This document shows positions 55,243 to 64,000 of a stretch of 64,000 nucleotides of DNA, in pieces. Origin of the DNA: Sodalis glossinidius str. 'morsitans'. Its GTDB lineage: Bacteria > Pseudomonadota > Gammaproteobacteria > Enterobacterales > Enterobacteriaceae. A program made the position numbers and the translations under genes. The notes under the pieces are model-generated. The model worked only from the letters and a program-made list of their open reading frames with translations, was not told the origin of the DNA and did no database searches. The DNA is taken from NCBI RefSeq assembly GCF_000010085.1, contig NC_007713.1, positions 1 through 64,000 on the forward strand, given 5' to 3'. Each line of letters opens with the position of its first letter. Position 1 is the first letter of the stretch.

Positions 55243-56137
55243 TTAATGAACATGACTGCAGGGTCGCCATTGCGGGGGAATGGCGTACATCAGCCCCTGC
55301 TGGCGACAATAGTCATCCATCTGCCGGACATTGTGGATACCTGTCTTCTGGTAGATGACCTGCAACCGGTTTTCTACCGTGCGATGCTATATCCGGAGCC
55401 ACTGCCCAATGCGCTTGCTTCTCAGGCGCTGCAACGACAAAAATATGATGCCTCGCTCCCTGTCGGTAAACCTGTGCCAGTCCTCCACCGTCCCGGGATT
55501 AACGCACTCGAGATAGTCCGGCAGCGACAGGAACGGAAAGGGCCGCGCATGGCAAAAGATGCCGTTACACCCCCCGTAATCATCCACGTCGGGAAGAAAG
55601 CAGAATAACCAGAGCTGGGTTATGCCGTAGGCGCCATAGGGCTGGCTATTAAACACCCAAAGCGGTTGACGTTGCTGCCGGGCCAGGGTTTCCTGCACCA
55701 GGAACAGCGACACCAGGGGAGAATCATTGCCGCATGCCCGTTCGTCGCACCCCAGCATTCGTTGCATGGGGGCATTGGCAAACAGGCTGCCTGCGGCATC
55801 GGTAAAGGCGCAGGAGCCTGTCTGCACCGCCAGAGTGCGGTGAGTGAGAGGGTTATAGGTTACCCTCCCATCCGGCGTTGAGACGCGCTGACAGCTCATC
55901 CACGCACGCATGGGCCGCCTGCTGGAATAGGGCGGAGGCACCAAGGTGGTCAAAGCCAGCCGCAGACGCCACATGCCGCCCGGCGAACACCCGGATTTCC
56001 CCGCACACCCAGACGGCAAAGACCTCAACACCCTGCTCTTCCACCGCCAGCGAGCCAGATACCGCCTCGTCCTGCGCTGCGGGCAAAAAATAATCCTGCA
56101 GGATGGGGTCATCCGGCGTCAGGGAGGAAAGAGGCAC
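55243..56137 (-). pseudogene. LuxR-type regulator, frameshift and amber stop
   Basis: ATG 56137 opens LTPDDPILQDYFLPAAQDEA, then a frameshift near 55870 moves to NPLTHRTLAVQTGSCAFTDA, PFPFLSLPDYLECVNPGTVE and FTDRERGIIFLSLQRLRSKR, IGQWLRI. A TAG at 55387 is followed by HRTVENRLQVIYQKTGIHNV and RQMDDYCRQQGLMYAIPPQW. The HTH has the same SHRTVEN-type recognition helix as the other family members. It is GC-rich, unlike the AT-rich relatives, so it arrived separately. Confidence 0.8.
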
Positions 56138-56391
56138 CTGCCTTGCTGGCAGCGGTCTGTACTGTCCCCGGTGCAGACTGTCGTTTGAGTTGCAGAAAGC
56201 TCTGCGTCAGCAGAGCTTCGCTTATTTGATGGAAGATACAGGTAAACTGTTTACGTTTATCCCTTTTTGCTGCTTTCCGCACAGCCAGCAGACGTGACGT
56301 CGCATTTTCCCGGCTCTGCGTCCGGATGCGGTCGTACCGTTGGCTGTTCCCCTCAGTCACGGGCCTTCCCTCCGTCAATTCCGCCACACTG

Positions 56392-56719
56392 TTACATGTT
56401 TTGTTCACTGATTTCTTCGGTACTATGCCCGTGTCCGACTTCCTGTAACCCGCAGCACCTTCTCTTTACGCTTTGGCACCACTGGGACAATATTGTCCTC
56501 GATGATGACTGGGGTGCCAGCGCCTTCATCGACAGGAGCGTCGGCGAGGTGCCGATAACGGCGGCGCCATTTGAACAGCAGATTATCGTTGATGCCGTTG
56601 TTACGCGCAGCAGCGCGACGCTGACGCCGGGTTGCAGGGACTTTTCGACCATAGCCAGCTTGAACTCCATGGAGTAGTTGGCTCTCGGTTTTTTTGGCTC
56701 TGTCATAGATAGTATCCAC
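56392..56719 (-). pseudogene. IS66-family orfA fragment
   Basis: MTEPKKPRANYSMEFKLAMV and EKSLQPGVSVA, then after a frameshift ARNNGINDNLLFKWRRRYRH and VVPKRKEKVLRVTGS. This is the orfA (TnpA) product of an IS66/ISEc8-like element. It is not followed by its own orfB. The 250 bases upstream (56138-56391) hold no gene I can support. Confidence 0.65.
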
Positions 56720-56760
56720 TTAAAATAGGTGGACACCATCCTTAATCATCCCTGTCGAAA

Positions 56761-57039
56761 TCGAAAGACGTCCTATATGGGGCGCTTACGGAAGAGGCTC
56801 GAGCCTAGGTGGAAAGCTTCGTCGCCTGGTACAACGAAGAGCACCTCCATAGAGGCATTCGGTATGTGACGCCAGGTCAACGCCACAGAGGCGAAGACCG
56901 CCTGCTGCTGGAGCAGCGCAAATCGGTGTATGAGGCAGCCAAAATGCGAAATCCGCATCGTTGGTCAGGTCAAACGCGGAATTGGAGTCGGCAGGACGAA
57001 GTATGGCTAAATCCTGAGCGGGAAACTCCCGCTACATGA
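56761..57039 (+). pseudogene. IS3-family orfB 3' fragment
   Basis: SKDVLYGALTEEARA, a TAG at 56806 where Trp is expected, then VESFVAWYNEEHLHRGIRYV, TPGQRHRGEDRLLLEQRKSV and NPHRWSGQTRNWSRQDEVWL to TGA. This is the conserved C-terminus of an IS3-family transposase (the last Glu of the DDE triad lies just upstream). Only the tail is present, wedged between two IS66 pieces. Confidence 0.75.
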
Positions 57040-57231
57040 GTTAACTGAGGCGACAACTACCTTGACACTCACCGCTCTGGCGGGGCGGTTGCAGAAAACA
57101 AACAGGGCCTCATCGAAGGGGGAGTGCGCCATATTCTGCTCGATAATCAGCACCAGTCCGTTGATACTTTTACGAAAATCCACATGACCGGGGTAAAGAT
57201 AGATGGCAGGGACATCGACAAACATTTTCAT
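57007..57231 (-). pseudogene. IS66 TnpB fragment
   Basis: MKMFVDVPAIYLYPGHVDFR, KSINGLVLIIEQNMAHSPFD and EALFVFCNRPARAVSVKVVV match the start of IS66 TnpB (about 115 residues); it is shorter here and then diverges. The start overlaps the stop of the upstream tnpA (ATGA). It overlaps the IS3 fragment by 33 bases on the opposite strand. Confidence 0.7.
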
Positions 57232-57578
57232 GGCACCATCTCGCGAATGAGGGTTGCCAGCCAGCGCGGAGAAATGTCAACCGAAAGGCATAGCGTGGCG
57301 CCAGGTAGCAGACGCTGAGGGTTGATGGTTCACTGCCGTCGATGGCACTTCGTCCATTCTTGCAGCCGTGTGCGCTTTTGTGTCCGCATCAGGCGGTAGC
57401 GCCGGAACAAAAGCGGATAGCGTTACGCCAACGGACGAAAGACGCTGTTTAGCATTGGAGAAAGCGGAGCACGTAATATCGTGCTGGTGACAAAATTGAG
57501 TTTGTCCGAGACCAGAACAGAACGCCGCTGCTCTTCAATAATGGCGCGCCATTCGTCGCGCGTGCGATGCATACTCAT
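57228..57578 (-). pseudogene. IS66 TnpA, frameshifted
   Basis: MSMHRTRDEWRAIIEEQRRS is the typical IS66 orfA start; a frameshift near 57495 leads to HDITCSAFSNAKQRLSSVGV, TLSAFVPALPPDADTKAHTA and, after another shift, VDISPRWLATLIREMVP, the usual end. Co-oriented with the TnpB fragment. The IS66 remnant separates the siderophore cluster from the mosaic to its left. Confidence 0.7.
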
Positions 57579-57658
57579 ACAATTCATTCCTAAATGGTGC
57601 GCAGGATCGAAAGCATGGGGATCAATCATTTTAATAATATGTGTGCTTACAACGATGC

Positions 57659-58294
57659 TTACTGTCTTGCAGAGCAACATGCTTTTAAACGCTGCGCGAG
57701 CAGCGTTCTCTTCTGCTGATCCTGCTGCTCTTTTAACAATAACTGAGGCAATAATTCCACTGCTTGTCGGGCATTAACCATAAACACACCGTCATCATCA
57801 CCTAACGCCAGATCGCCCGGATGGATCGTTCCCTCCATCACATGTAATGACGTGTTGATTTCCCCCCGCTCCGCCAGTGAACGGGTGGTGACGGCACTAA
57901 TGCCAAGACTGAAAACCGGCAAACGCTGGCATCGTAATGCGGTAATGTCGGTGACAGCCCCCACCACCACCACGCCGGCCAGTTGCTTGATTAATCCCGC
58001 CAGATTGCGCAGTTCCCCCCAGCAGGCACAGTGCTCATCCGCCGAACTGTCAATCACCAATACATCCCCCGGCTGGCTCAACAACAGCGCTTCTCGCAAG
58101 ATTGCCCCATCGGGCGGAAACAGTTTCACCGTCACCACGTTACCGACCATATGGCACTGTTCAACCCGCGGCCGCAAACCAGGCAAATAGCCCTCCGTCG
58201 TCAGGTGGCCCAGGGTTGATGCATTGACCTGGCGATAATGCTGTAATATGTCAGCCTCAACCCCCTGCCGACGTGGCATAATCACATAACTCAT
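57659..58294 (-). CDS. RraA-like protein next to achromobactin transport genes
   Basis: 211 residues from ATG 58294, overlapping the fhuF-like stop. ASTLGHLTTEGYLPGLRPRV, GNVVTVKLFPPDGAILREAL, GDVLVIDSSADEHCACWGEL, LAGVVVVGAVTDITALRCQR and LPVFSLGIS follow the RraA/HMG-aldolase fold. The usual D-G-x-x-R-D motif reads G-A-V-T-D-I, so the metal-dependent aldolase site may be altered. Last gene of the siderophore operon. The role in the pathway is unknown. Confidence 0.7.
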   Translation of the reverse strand: MSYVIMPRRQGVEADILQHYRQVNASTLGHLTTEGYLPGLRPRVEQCHMVGNVVTVKLFPPDGAILREALLLSQPGDVLVIDSSADEHCACWGELRNLAGLIKQLAGVVVVGAVTDITALRCQRLPVFSLGISAVTTRSLAERGEINTSLHVMEGTIHPGDLALGDDDGVFMVNARQAVELLPQLLLKEQQDQQKRTLLAQRLKACCSARQ

Positions 58295-59061
58295 GCATTT
58301 TTTCCCGGTTTCAACAACGGGCAGGTCGAGCAATACTCAACCGGTGTGGATGCCTTGTAATAAAAACAGCAGGTACGGCGAAACCGCACGCCGCAGTCTT
58401 GCCCCTCAACTGCCGTCACCGGGCGGCGAAAATGACGCAGCGGGTTAATATCCAACCCGAACAGCGCCGGTTCCGCCTGTTCACACAGCCAGAAGAAGTC
58501 CGTCTCGCAACGTTTTCTGATGAACTCATCATCAATCTTCGCCATCCGGCGTTCGTACAACGAATAGACCCGTACCGCACTATTTTCCCACAGGATCTGC
58601 GCCGAGATACCAGCAACCCGGCTGAAGGTTTGCCACAGCGGCGCCAGTAATCCCTCAAACAAGATGGTAACAATTTCTGCCCGCCACATCTCTCGTTCAC
58701 CGGGCTGATAGCCAAACGGCGAGATATTGTGCAGAGGCATCTTTGATGTCCAGCGCCCATCATCATGACCATACTCAATCAGCGCATTGTCCAACGACAG
58801 CCGTAGCCCTTGGTCATACGCTGACATGGCATACAGGCACGCGCCGGTAGTCAAAAACGACACTCTTTTCGCCAAAAACGACGCGGTGATCGCCAACGAG
58901 GGCGAACCGATCGTCGGCGTCAAGGTACGCAGCAGTTGCTCGCAACACGCATCGTCCAGCAGAGTGGCAGCCGGCAGACTGCGTGCCGGGTCTGCCTGCG
59001 TTGCCGTGGTGAGCAACAAGCCACCGCTGAGCTGAGCCCATTGCTCCAGGCTAAACGTCAT
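58291..59061 (-). CDS. fhuF: FhuF-like siderophore-iron reductase
   Basis: 256 residues. The C-terminal motif RTCCFYYKASTPVEYCSTCP (C-C-x10-C-x2-C) is the [2Fe-2S] ligand set of FhuF. The N-terminal part is helical. FhuF reduces ferric hydroxamate and related complexes in the cytoplasm to release iron. I use ATG 59061, which overlaps the cbrD stop; an upstream ORF extension adds 28 residues with no family content. The gene is intact. Confidence 0.8.
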   Translation of the reverse strand: MTFSLEQWAQLSGGLLLTTATQADPARSLPAATLLDDACCEQLLRTLTPTIGSPSLAITASFLAKRVSFLTTGACLYAMSAYDQGLRLSLDNALIEYGHDDGRWTSKMPLHNISPFGYQPGEREMWRAEIVTILFEGLLAPLWQTFSRVAGISAQILWENSAVRVYSLYERRMAKIDDEFIRKRCETDFFWLCEQAEPALFGLDINPLRHFRRPVTAVEGQDCGVRFRRTCCFYYKASTPVEYCSTCPLLKPGKNA

Positions 59062-59846
59062 GACCTCTCCCGACCGAAAGGAATGCACAGCGGCGTGGAG
59101 AAGAAAGGATCCTCGATAATCCGGCAATTGAGGTCGAACACACACTTCACCAATTCTTCAGTCAGGATCGCCTGCGGTTCCCCTTGCGCCACCACCGTGC
59201 GGTTATGCACCGCGACCAGATGGTCGGCATAACGGCAGGCCAGGTTCAGGTCATGCAACACCATAATAATGGTCTTATTCTCCCGCTGATTCAGTTCCCG
59301 CAAAAGTTCCAGCACCTCGACCTGATGGGCCAGATCGAGAAAGGTAGTCGGTTCATCCAACAACACGATCTCGGTGTCCTGCGCCAATGTCATGGCGATC
59401 CACGCCCGCTGGCGCTGACCACCGGACAACGTATCTACCGGACGATCGGCCAACGCCTCCACTCCGGTCTGACGTAGCGCGCGGTTGACCATCGCTTCAT
59501 CTTCCGACGACCACTGCTGTAACCAGTTCTGATAAGGATAACGCCCCAGGCTCACCAGTTGCCGCACGGTGATCCCCTCTGGCGCGCTTGGCATCTGCGG
59601 CAGGATCGCCAGCTCGCGCGCCACCGTGGCGGTAGGCTTATGCCAAATATCCGTGCCGTTGAGAATAACCGCCCCTTGCTGCGGTTTTAACAGACGGGCA
59701 AAAGATTTCAGCAGCGTACTCTTGCCGCAGCCATTGCTGCCGATAAGCACCGAAACCTTGCCGCGCGGCAAAACGATGTCCAGATCCTCAATAATGGTCT
59801 GGCGTTGATAGCAAAGCGTCAAAGCCCGTGTGGCAAACGACATCAT
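59058..59846 (-). CDS. cbrD: ferric-siderophore ABC transporter ATPase (CbrD-like)
   Basis: 262 residues. Walker A IGSNGCGKSTLLKSFARLLK, Q-loop LAILPQMPSAPEGITVRQLV, signature DTLSGGQRQRAWIAMTLAQD, Walker B TEIVLLDEPTTFLDLAHQVE, H-switch VLHDLNLACRYADHLVAVHN. It belongs to the FecE/FepC group. With CbrA, CbrB and CbrC it forms the ferric-achromobactin importer of Dickeya type. It starts 13 bases after cbrC. Confidence 0.9.
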   Translation of the reverse strand: MMSFATRALTLCYQRQTIIEDLDIVLPRGKVSVLIGSNGCGKSTLLKSFARLLKPQQGAVILNGTDIWHKPTATVARELAILPQMPSAPEGITVRQLVSLGRYPYQNWLQQWSSEDEAMVNRALRQTGVEALADRPVDTLSGGQRQRAWIAMTLAQDTEIVLLDEPTTFLDLAHQVEVLELLRELNQRENKTIIMVLHDLNLACRYADHLVAVHNRTVVAQGEPQAILTEELVKCVFDLNCRIIEDPFFSTPLCIPFGRERS

Positions 59847-59859
59847 AAGTAAAAATTCC

Positions 59860-60891
59860 TCACTGGCGTTGGCGTATTAACAGATACAAAAAGAACGGTG
59901 CGCCCAATACCGCCACGAAGATACCGGCCGGTAGATCGGCGGGCAAAAACAGTACCCGGCCGACGCTATCCGCCAGCATCACCAAAATCGCGCCAGTCAG
60001 CGTACTCATCAGCGCCTGACCACTAAAGGTCGGCGCCACCAGACGCCGGGCAATATGCGGGGCGATCAAGCCGACAAACGCCATTGCACCGCCCCACGCA
60101 ATCGCGGTGCCCGCCAGCGCCACGCTCAGTAATAATAACCCGCCGCGCAACCATTGCACCCGTACGCCAATACCGGTCGCCAGCCCGTCATCGAGCTGTT
60201 GGAACATCACCTGGCGCGCCAGCAGCGCCAGCCACGGCAACAGCGCCAACAGCCAAAGCCCCAGCGTGCGCACATCGTCCCAGTTGGCGCCGTAAACGCT
60301 GCCGGCCATCCAGACATAGGCGGAAAGCGTGGTGCTCAATGGGCTGAATACCAATAAAAAGGTAGTGATGGCGGTCAGTAACGCAGAAACGCCCACACCT
60401 ATCAGTACCAGTCGCAGTGGTGAAACGCCGCGTTGCCATGCCAGCCCGTACACCGCCAACATCGCAATTGCAGCTCCCGTCATCGCCGCCAGCGGCAGAT
60501 ACTGCCCCCCCAGCGTCATGCTGAAAAACGACAGATACACCACCGCCGCCGTGCTGGCGCCGCTACTGATGCCCAGTAAATCCGGTGAAGCCAGCGGGTT
60601 GCGAATAATGCTCTGCAAGATAAGCCCAGAAACCCCAAGCGCGCCACCCACCAGTGCCGCCAGCAGGATACGCGGCAGGCGTAGCTGGCCGATAATAAAG
60701 CTCAGAGCCGGATCGGCGCTGCCAGACAACACATGCAGTAGTGCCAACGGCGAGACCGCCACCGCGCCCTGCGCCGCCGAAAAGCCGGCCACCATCAACG
60801 CCAGCACACCGGTCAACAACACACGCCACAGGGTGGACACATTAATCCGGCACAAGAAACGCCCATAACGCCAGATGACGGTATTAGCCAT
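59860..60891 (-). CDS. cbrC: siderophore ABC transporter permease (CbrC-like)
   Basis: 343 residues from ATG 60891, inside the end of cbrB (8-base overlap). FecCD family: LRLPRILLAALVGGALGVSG, LQSIIRNPLASPDLLGISSG, AFVGLIAPHIARRLVAPTFS (coupling helix to the ATPase), and about ten membrane helices. The fingerprint N-P-L-A-S-P-D-L-L-G is standard. Intact. Confidence 0.9.
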   Translation of the reverse strand: MANTVIWRYGRFLCRINVSTLWRVLLTGVLALMVAGFSAAQGAVAVSPLALLHVLSGSADPALSFIIGQLRLPRILLAALVGGALGVSGLILQSIIRNPLASPDLLGISSGASTAAVVYLSFFSMTLGGQYLPLAAMTGAAIAMLAVYGLAWQRGVSPLRLVLIGVGVSALLTAITTFLLVFSPLSTTLSAYVWMAGSVYGANWDDVRTLGLWLLALLPWLALLARQVMFQQLDDGLATGIGVRVQWLRGGLLLLSVALAGTAIAWGGAMAFVGLIAPHIARRLVAPTFSGQALMSTLTGAILVMLADSVGRVLFLPADLPAGIFVAVLGAPFFLYLLIRQRQ

Positions 60892-61870
60892 TGAGCCCTC
60901 CACGCCGCGCCAGCATGATGAAGAACGGCGCGCCAAACAGCGCGGTCATCACCCCCACCGGCACTTCTTGCGGCAGGATCACCACCCGCGCCAGCATATC
61001 CGCCAGCAGCAGCAAACCGGCACCCAGCAGGGCGCTGCCCGGCAATAACCAGCGGTGATCGATAGCCAGCCCTTTACGCACCATATGCGGCACCACCAGG
61101 CCGATAAAGCCGATACTGCCCGCCAACGCCACCGCGCTGCTGACCAGAATAATAATGATAAAGCTCATCAGCGCTCGGATCATGCCGGTGCGCTGTCCCA
61201 GACCAGTGGCGATCTCATCGCCGGCGTTCAGCACATTAACCTGCCCCGCCATCGTAAACGCCGCCAGCAACGCAGCGAGACAGCCGCCGACCAGAGGCAA
61301 GACCAACGGCAGGCTGCGTTCACTGAGTGAGCCGGCCAGATAGAACAACACCGTATCCAACCCTTCCTGATCCACCACCAACAGCGCCTGGGATAATGCC
61401 GAGAACAGGGCGGTAATCGCCGCGCCAGCCAGCACAATGCGCAGAGGGCTAAGGCTGCCCTGCCCCATGTTGCCAATCAACCACACCAACGCGCCGGCAA
61501 TTGCAGCACCGGCAAAGGCACTCCACAACCACCCACCCGGCGCATGCAGGGAAAACAACGAACTGAACAGAATGACAAAGAAGGTAGCGCCGGCATTGAC
61601 GCCGAACAAACCGGGAGAGGCCAGCGGATTACGCGTTAACGCCTGCATCAGCACTCCCGCCACCGCCAGACTGGCGCCAACGGTCACAGCCATCAGAGTG
61701 CGTGACAGGCGGGTGGTCACCAGAATATGATTGACGTTCAACGCATCCGGGCTCAGCAACGCCGCCATCACTTGCGAAGGCAGGATCCAACGCGCACCGA
61801 CCATCAGGCTCAGCAACATCAACAGCGACACCCCCCCGGTCGCCAGCAATAATTTCATCCCGTTACTCAT
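60884..61870 (-). CDS. cbrB: siderophore ABC transporter permease (CbrB-like)
   Basis: 328 residues from the ATG at 61870, overlapping cbrA by 4 bases. FecCD family: RLSRTLMAVTVGASLAVAGV, LMQALTRNPLASPGLFGVNA, SIGFIGLVVPHMVRKGLAID. Two paralogous permeases (cbrB and cbrC) form the channel as a heterodimer. Intact. Confidence 0.9.
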   Translation of the reverse strand: MSNGMKLLLATGGVSLLMLLSLMVGARWILPSQVMAALLSPDALNVNHILVTTRLSRTLMAVTVGASLAVAGVLMQALTRNPLASPGLFGVNAGATFFVILFSSLFSLHAPGGWLWSAFAGAAIAGALVWLIGNMGQGSLSPLRIVLAGAAITALFSALSQALLVVDQEGLDTVLFYLAGSLSERSLPLVLPLVGGCLAALLAAFTMAGQVNVLNAGDEIATGLGQRTGMIRALMSFIIIILVSSAVALAGSIGFIGLVVPHMVRKGLAIDHRWLLPGSALLGAGLLLLADMLARVVILPQEVPVGVMTALFGAPFFIMLARRGGLNG

Positions 61871-62784
61871 GCTGTCGTACCTGGTATAACCTGCCGTTCA
61901 ATGTCATCCAGCATTAGGTTGGCGCCCAGAATACCGCCGGACAGGCTCCAGACAACGCCGTTGACCAGCCACACCTGTTGCTGCTGCGGCGCACGTAGCT
62001 GCAGCCACAATGGATGCTGGAGCAGACTATGGTAATTGCGTTGCACCCCGGCACTTTCCGAACGTAAGAAAACAAAAAAGATATCCGCATTGACGATGGG
62101 CAAACTTTCCTTGCCACTGAGCTTGATCGACACGCCCTGTGTGGTTTGCGCCGTGGTATTCCAGCCAAAACCCAGTTCGCTGAGCACCCAGCCGGGAAAA
62201 CTGCCCGGTAAATAGCTGCGGATATGGTCTTCACGAATATCCAGCACCGACACAGTTGGCGGCCAGTGGCCAGCAAAGCGTTGTTGCAGTTGAGAGCGTA
62301 GGTTGGCGACCCGTTGTTGCCACTGTTGCAAACACACCTCGGCCTGAGCCTGCCGATGCAGTGCCGCCGCTGTCACGCTCAGTGTCTGCTTGAATTCAAA
62401 CACGTTGTCCAGCATCACTAGTGGTGCTATCTGCTGTAACAGCGGTGCAATGCGCTGGTGACGAAAGCGTGAGACGACGATCAAATCCGGTTGCAACAGA
62501 GCGATATGTTCCAGACTTGGCTGGGTTTCCAAACCGACATGCGGCACACCTTGCAATGCCTGACGCAGATATTTGTAGGTCGGCTTTTCGCTCCAGGAAT
62601 CCACCACCGCCACAGGCGTCACACCAAGCGCCACCGCACTGTCCGTCGCCCCCTGAAACAAGGTCACCACACGCGGTGAGATCGTCTGCGCCCGGCCCGA
62701 GGCAATCACGCTGCCGGCAAGCCAGCCAGCGGCCAGACGCAGTAATCTGCGTCGGGTAGGTTGATGTAACGGCCTATTGGTCAC
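61867..62784 (-). CDS. cbrA: periplasmic siderophore-binding protein (CbrA-like)
   Basis: 305 residues from GTG 62784, the likely start since it overlaps the synthetase stop and brings TRRRLLRLAAGWLAGSVIAS (a twin-Arg-like signal). The FecB/BtuF fold follows: VVTLFQGATDSAVALGVTPV, LEHIALLQPDLIVVSRFRHQ, VSVLDIREDHIRSYLPGSFP and NADIFFVFLRSESA. It hands the ferric siderophore to CbrBC. Intact. Confidence 0.85.
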   Translation of the reverse strand: MTNRPLHQPTRRRLLRLAAGWLAGSVIASGRAQTISPRVVTLFQGATDSAVALGVTPVAVVDSWSEKPTYKYLRQALQGVPHVGLETQPSLEHIALLQPDLIVVSRFRHQRIAPLLQQIAPLVMLDNVFEFKQTLSVTAAALHRQAQAEVCLQQWQQRVANLRSQLQQRFAGHWPPTVSVLDIREDHIRSYLPGSFPGWVLSELGFGWNTTAQTTQGVSIKLSGKESLPIVNADIFFVFLRSESAGVQRNYHSLLQHPLWLQLRAPQQQQVWLVNGVVWSLSGGILGANLMLDDIERQVIPGTTA

Positions 62785-64000
62785 GCGCCAACCTGCGGAA
62801 TGGGTTAACCACTTCGCCCTTGCCAAACGGCATACTGCCCGGCCCACCTGCCCGCTCAATCATCGGCGTCAGCAACAGTTTCTGCGGCCAGTTGGCCACC
62901 TCAAACAATTGGTGACGGATCATGCTGCGAGCCTCGTCATCAAAATCAATGGATTCAATCAGTAACTCCAACTCTTCCCGTAATGCCAGCCACAACGTTA
63001 CGGCAGGGATCGCATAAGTTTCCGCCAGCGTATCGATAATAGCGCGCATATTGACCTGGATCCCCAGCGTTTGCAGCCAGAACAGCAGATCTTCCGCCCG
63101 CTGGTGATACAGGGTATTCGGGTGCCCTTTCTTCAGGCGATATTCCGGATCGGCCAGCCCGACGCGTTCCAGCCAGGGCACAAAAATACGCAAAGAGTCA
63201 TGATCACGCAATAACAGCCCATCGGCTTTACCCGCTTTCCACACCAACACCGCATTTTGCCCATGGACTTCGCCCATCATGCCCAGACGGAACATGCGCA
63301 GATTGACCCCAAAGAAGCAGTGGCACAGTTCACGGAACAGGATCAGTACCGATGCTGCATCCGCCGGCAACTGGCGGTATTGCAGCCAGTCATCAAAGAA
63401 ATGCTGCTTGCTGTCGGGCAAAGACGTTCCCAGCGCCGCCATCGGCATCAGGCGGCAATCCGGGTCATCGAGCAGTTCAGCCGGATAACCGCGCACCTGT
63501 GCGGAAAGATGCCGTGGCGCATCGTCAAACAGCGTCGCCTGTGGCGGCATAAACGCCCACCAGCGATTTTCGTCACACAGATACAGCGAGCGTTGCAGTA
63601 TAGGATCCTGATCTCGCCCCTCGCGCAACAGGGCTTCACTCAAACCACCATTGATCATCTTCACCGCAGGCAAATAACGCGACGAAGCCAGCGAATAAAC
63701 GGCAATCGGTAACTTCAGGTAGTCGGCACCGTTGAAACACGGCGTCATCGAGCGCAACGAGGAGGTGGCAAATACCTCGGTGTCGCAAAATTGCAACCGC
63801 TGGCATAGACCATCGGCGAACCAGCTTCCCAGTTGTGCTTCCAGGACCTGCCGAGACTGCCACGGGTGTACTGGCAACGCAATGTGGCTCTCGGCAATCC
63901 CCAGACTGCGCATTTCCTGCCATAGCGCCTGACGCTGTGCACCCGGCAATAAATAGCGGGCCGGATACTGCTGCTGCACATCCGTCACGCCGCTGCCACA
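62774..64000 (-). CDS. acsA: achromobactin synthetase, IucA/IucC family (5' part outside window)
   Basis: The last 408 residues of an NRPS-independent siderophore synthetase, open to the window edge. ALPVHPWQSRQVLEAQLGSW, FATSSLRSMTPCFNGADYLK, LPIAVYSLASSRYLPAVKMI, then HCFFGVNLRMFRLGMMGEVH, GQNAVLVWKAGKADGLLLRD and HDSLRIFVPWLERVGL are the ATP/acid-binding core and FhuF-like C-terminal domain of the family. By gene order (synthetase, then cbrABCD) I take it as AcsA of the achromobactin pathway, which joins citrate-type acids and diamines or ethanolamine via amide or ester bonds. AcsA versus AcsC is uncertain. Confidence 0.85.
   Translation of the reverse strand, partial: CGSGVTDVQQQYPARYLLPGAQRQALWQEMRSLGIAESHIALPVHPWQSRQVLEAQLGSWFADGLCQRLQFCDTEVFATSSLRSMTPCFNGADYLKLPIAVYSLASSRYLPAVKMINGGLSEALLREGRDQDPILQRSLYLCDENRWWAFMPPQATLFDDAPRHLSAQVRGYPAELLDDPDCRLMPMAALGTSLPDSKQHFFDDWLQYRQLPADAASVLILFRELCHCFFGVNLRMFRLGMMGEVHGQNAVLVWKAGKADGLLLRDHDSLRIFVPWLERVGLADPEYRLKKGHPNTLYHQRAEDLLFWLQTLGIQVNMRAIIDTLAETYAIPAVTLWLALREELELLIESIDFDDEARSMIRHQLFEVANWPQKLLLTPMIERAGGPGSMPFGKGEVVNPFRRLARDQ

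Noticed and set aside
1..64000. tRNA or rRNA genes
   Set aside because: I noticed no cloverleaf-like or rRNA-like sequence; only a boxA-like string at 14,520 recalls an rRNA leader.

Overview
The window looks like plasmid DNA from an insect-associated enterobacterium in an early stage of genome decay, most likely Sodalis glossinidius or a close relative. This is inferred from three things: the achromobactin transport cluster at the right edge, a replicon and transfer region of the F/RepFIIA type, and the very large share of genes broken by in-frame stops, frameshifts and deletions. I recall achromobactin genes on the F-like Sodalis plasmid pSG1, but I could not check this against a database.

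Region A (1-29,050, AT-rich) is a conjugative plasmid backbone of the IncN/IncW/IncX kind. It holds a topoisomerase III pseudogene, an hha/hns pair, a stbABC operon, an oriT, a J-domain pseudogene, an iteron/DnaA-box origin with an interrupted repA, the nuclease nuc, a second inverted oriT-like copy, mobC and a MOBP relaxase (both interrupted), and a whole P-type (VirB1-VirB11/VirD4) secretion operon in which nearly every gene is damaged. Accessory cargo includes an Rpn-type nuclease, an alkyladenine DNA glycosylase, LuxR-type regulators behind C4-antisense-RNA-like leaders, an M64 peptidase and a Cag12-family remnant.

Region B (29,050-43,460, GC-rich) is a RepFIIA replicon (oriR region, repA, coupled leader peptide, CopA antisense RNA) followed on the minus strand by a collapsed F-type transfer operon: traY-A-L-E-K-B/C-trbI-dsb-traW-U-trbC-traN-F-delta-traI. 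Two large deletions fuse traB to traC and traF to the middle of traI. Having two replicons and two unrelated transfer systems in one molecule suggests a cointegrate.

Region C (43,460-57,600) is a mosaic: a TA-flanked MITE between the traJ side and traY, a PAS-LuxR regulator, a traJ-like remnant cut by an IS5-family fragment, DUF1380 and klcA/ardB leading-region genes, a broken parA/parB-like pair, IS3, IS66 and IS903-like fragments, two more MITE-like elements, a second C4-like leader with a broken PAS-LuxR gene, a broken nitrilase and a broken cytosine permease, a finO-rpn gene pair and another broken luxR gene.

Region D (57,660-64,000) is intact and tightly overlapping on the minus strand: achromobactin synthetase (3' part), cbrA-cbrB-cbrC-cbrD ferric-siderophore ABC importer, a FhuF-like reductase and an RraA-like protein. 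Its integrity beside so much wreckage suggests that iron acquisition is the function under selection here.
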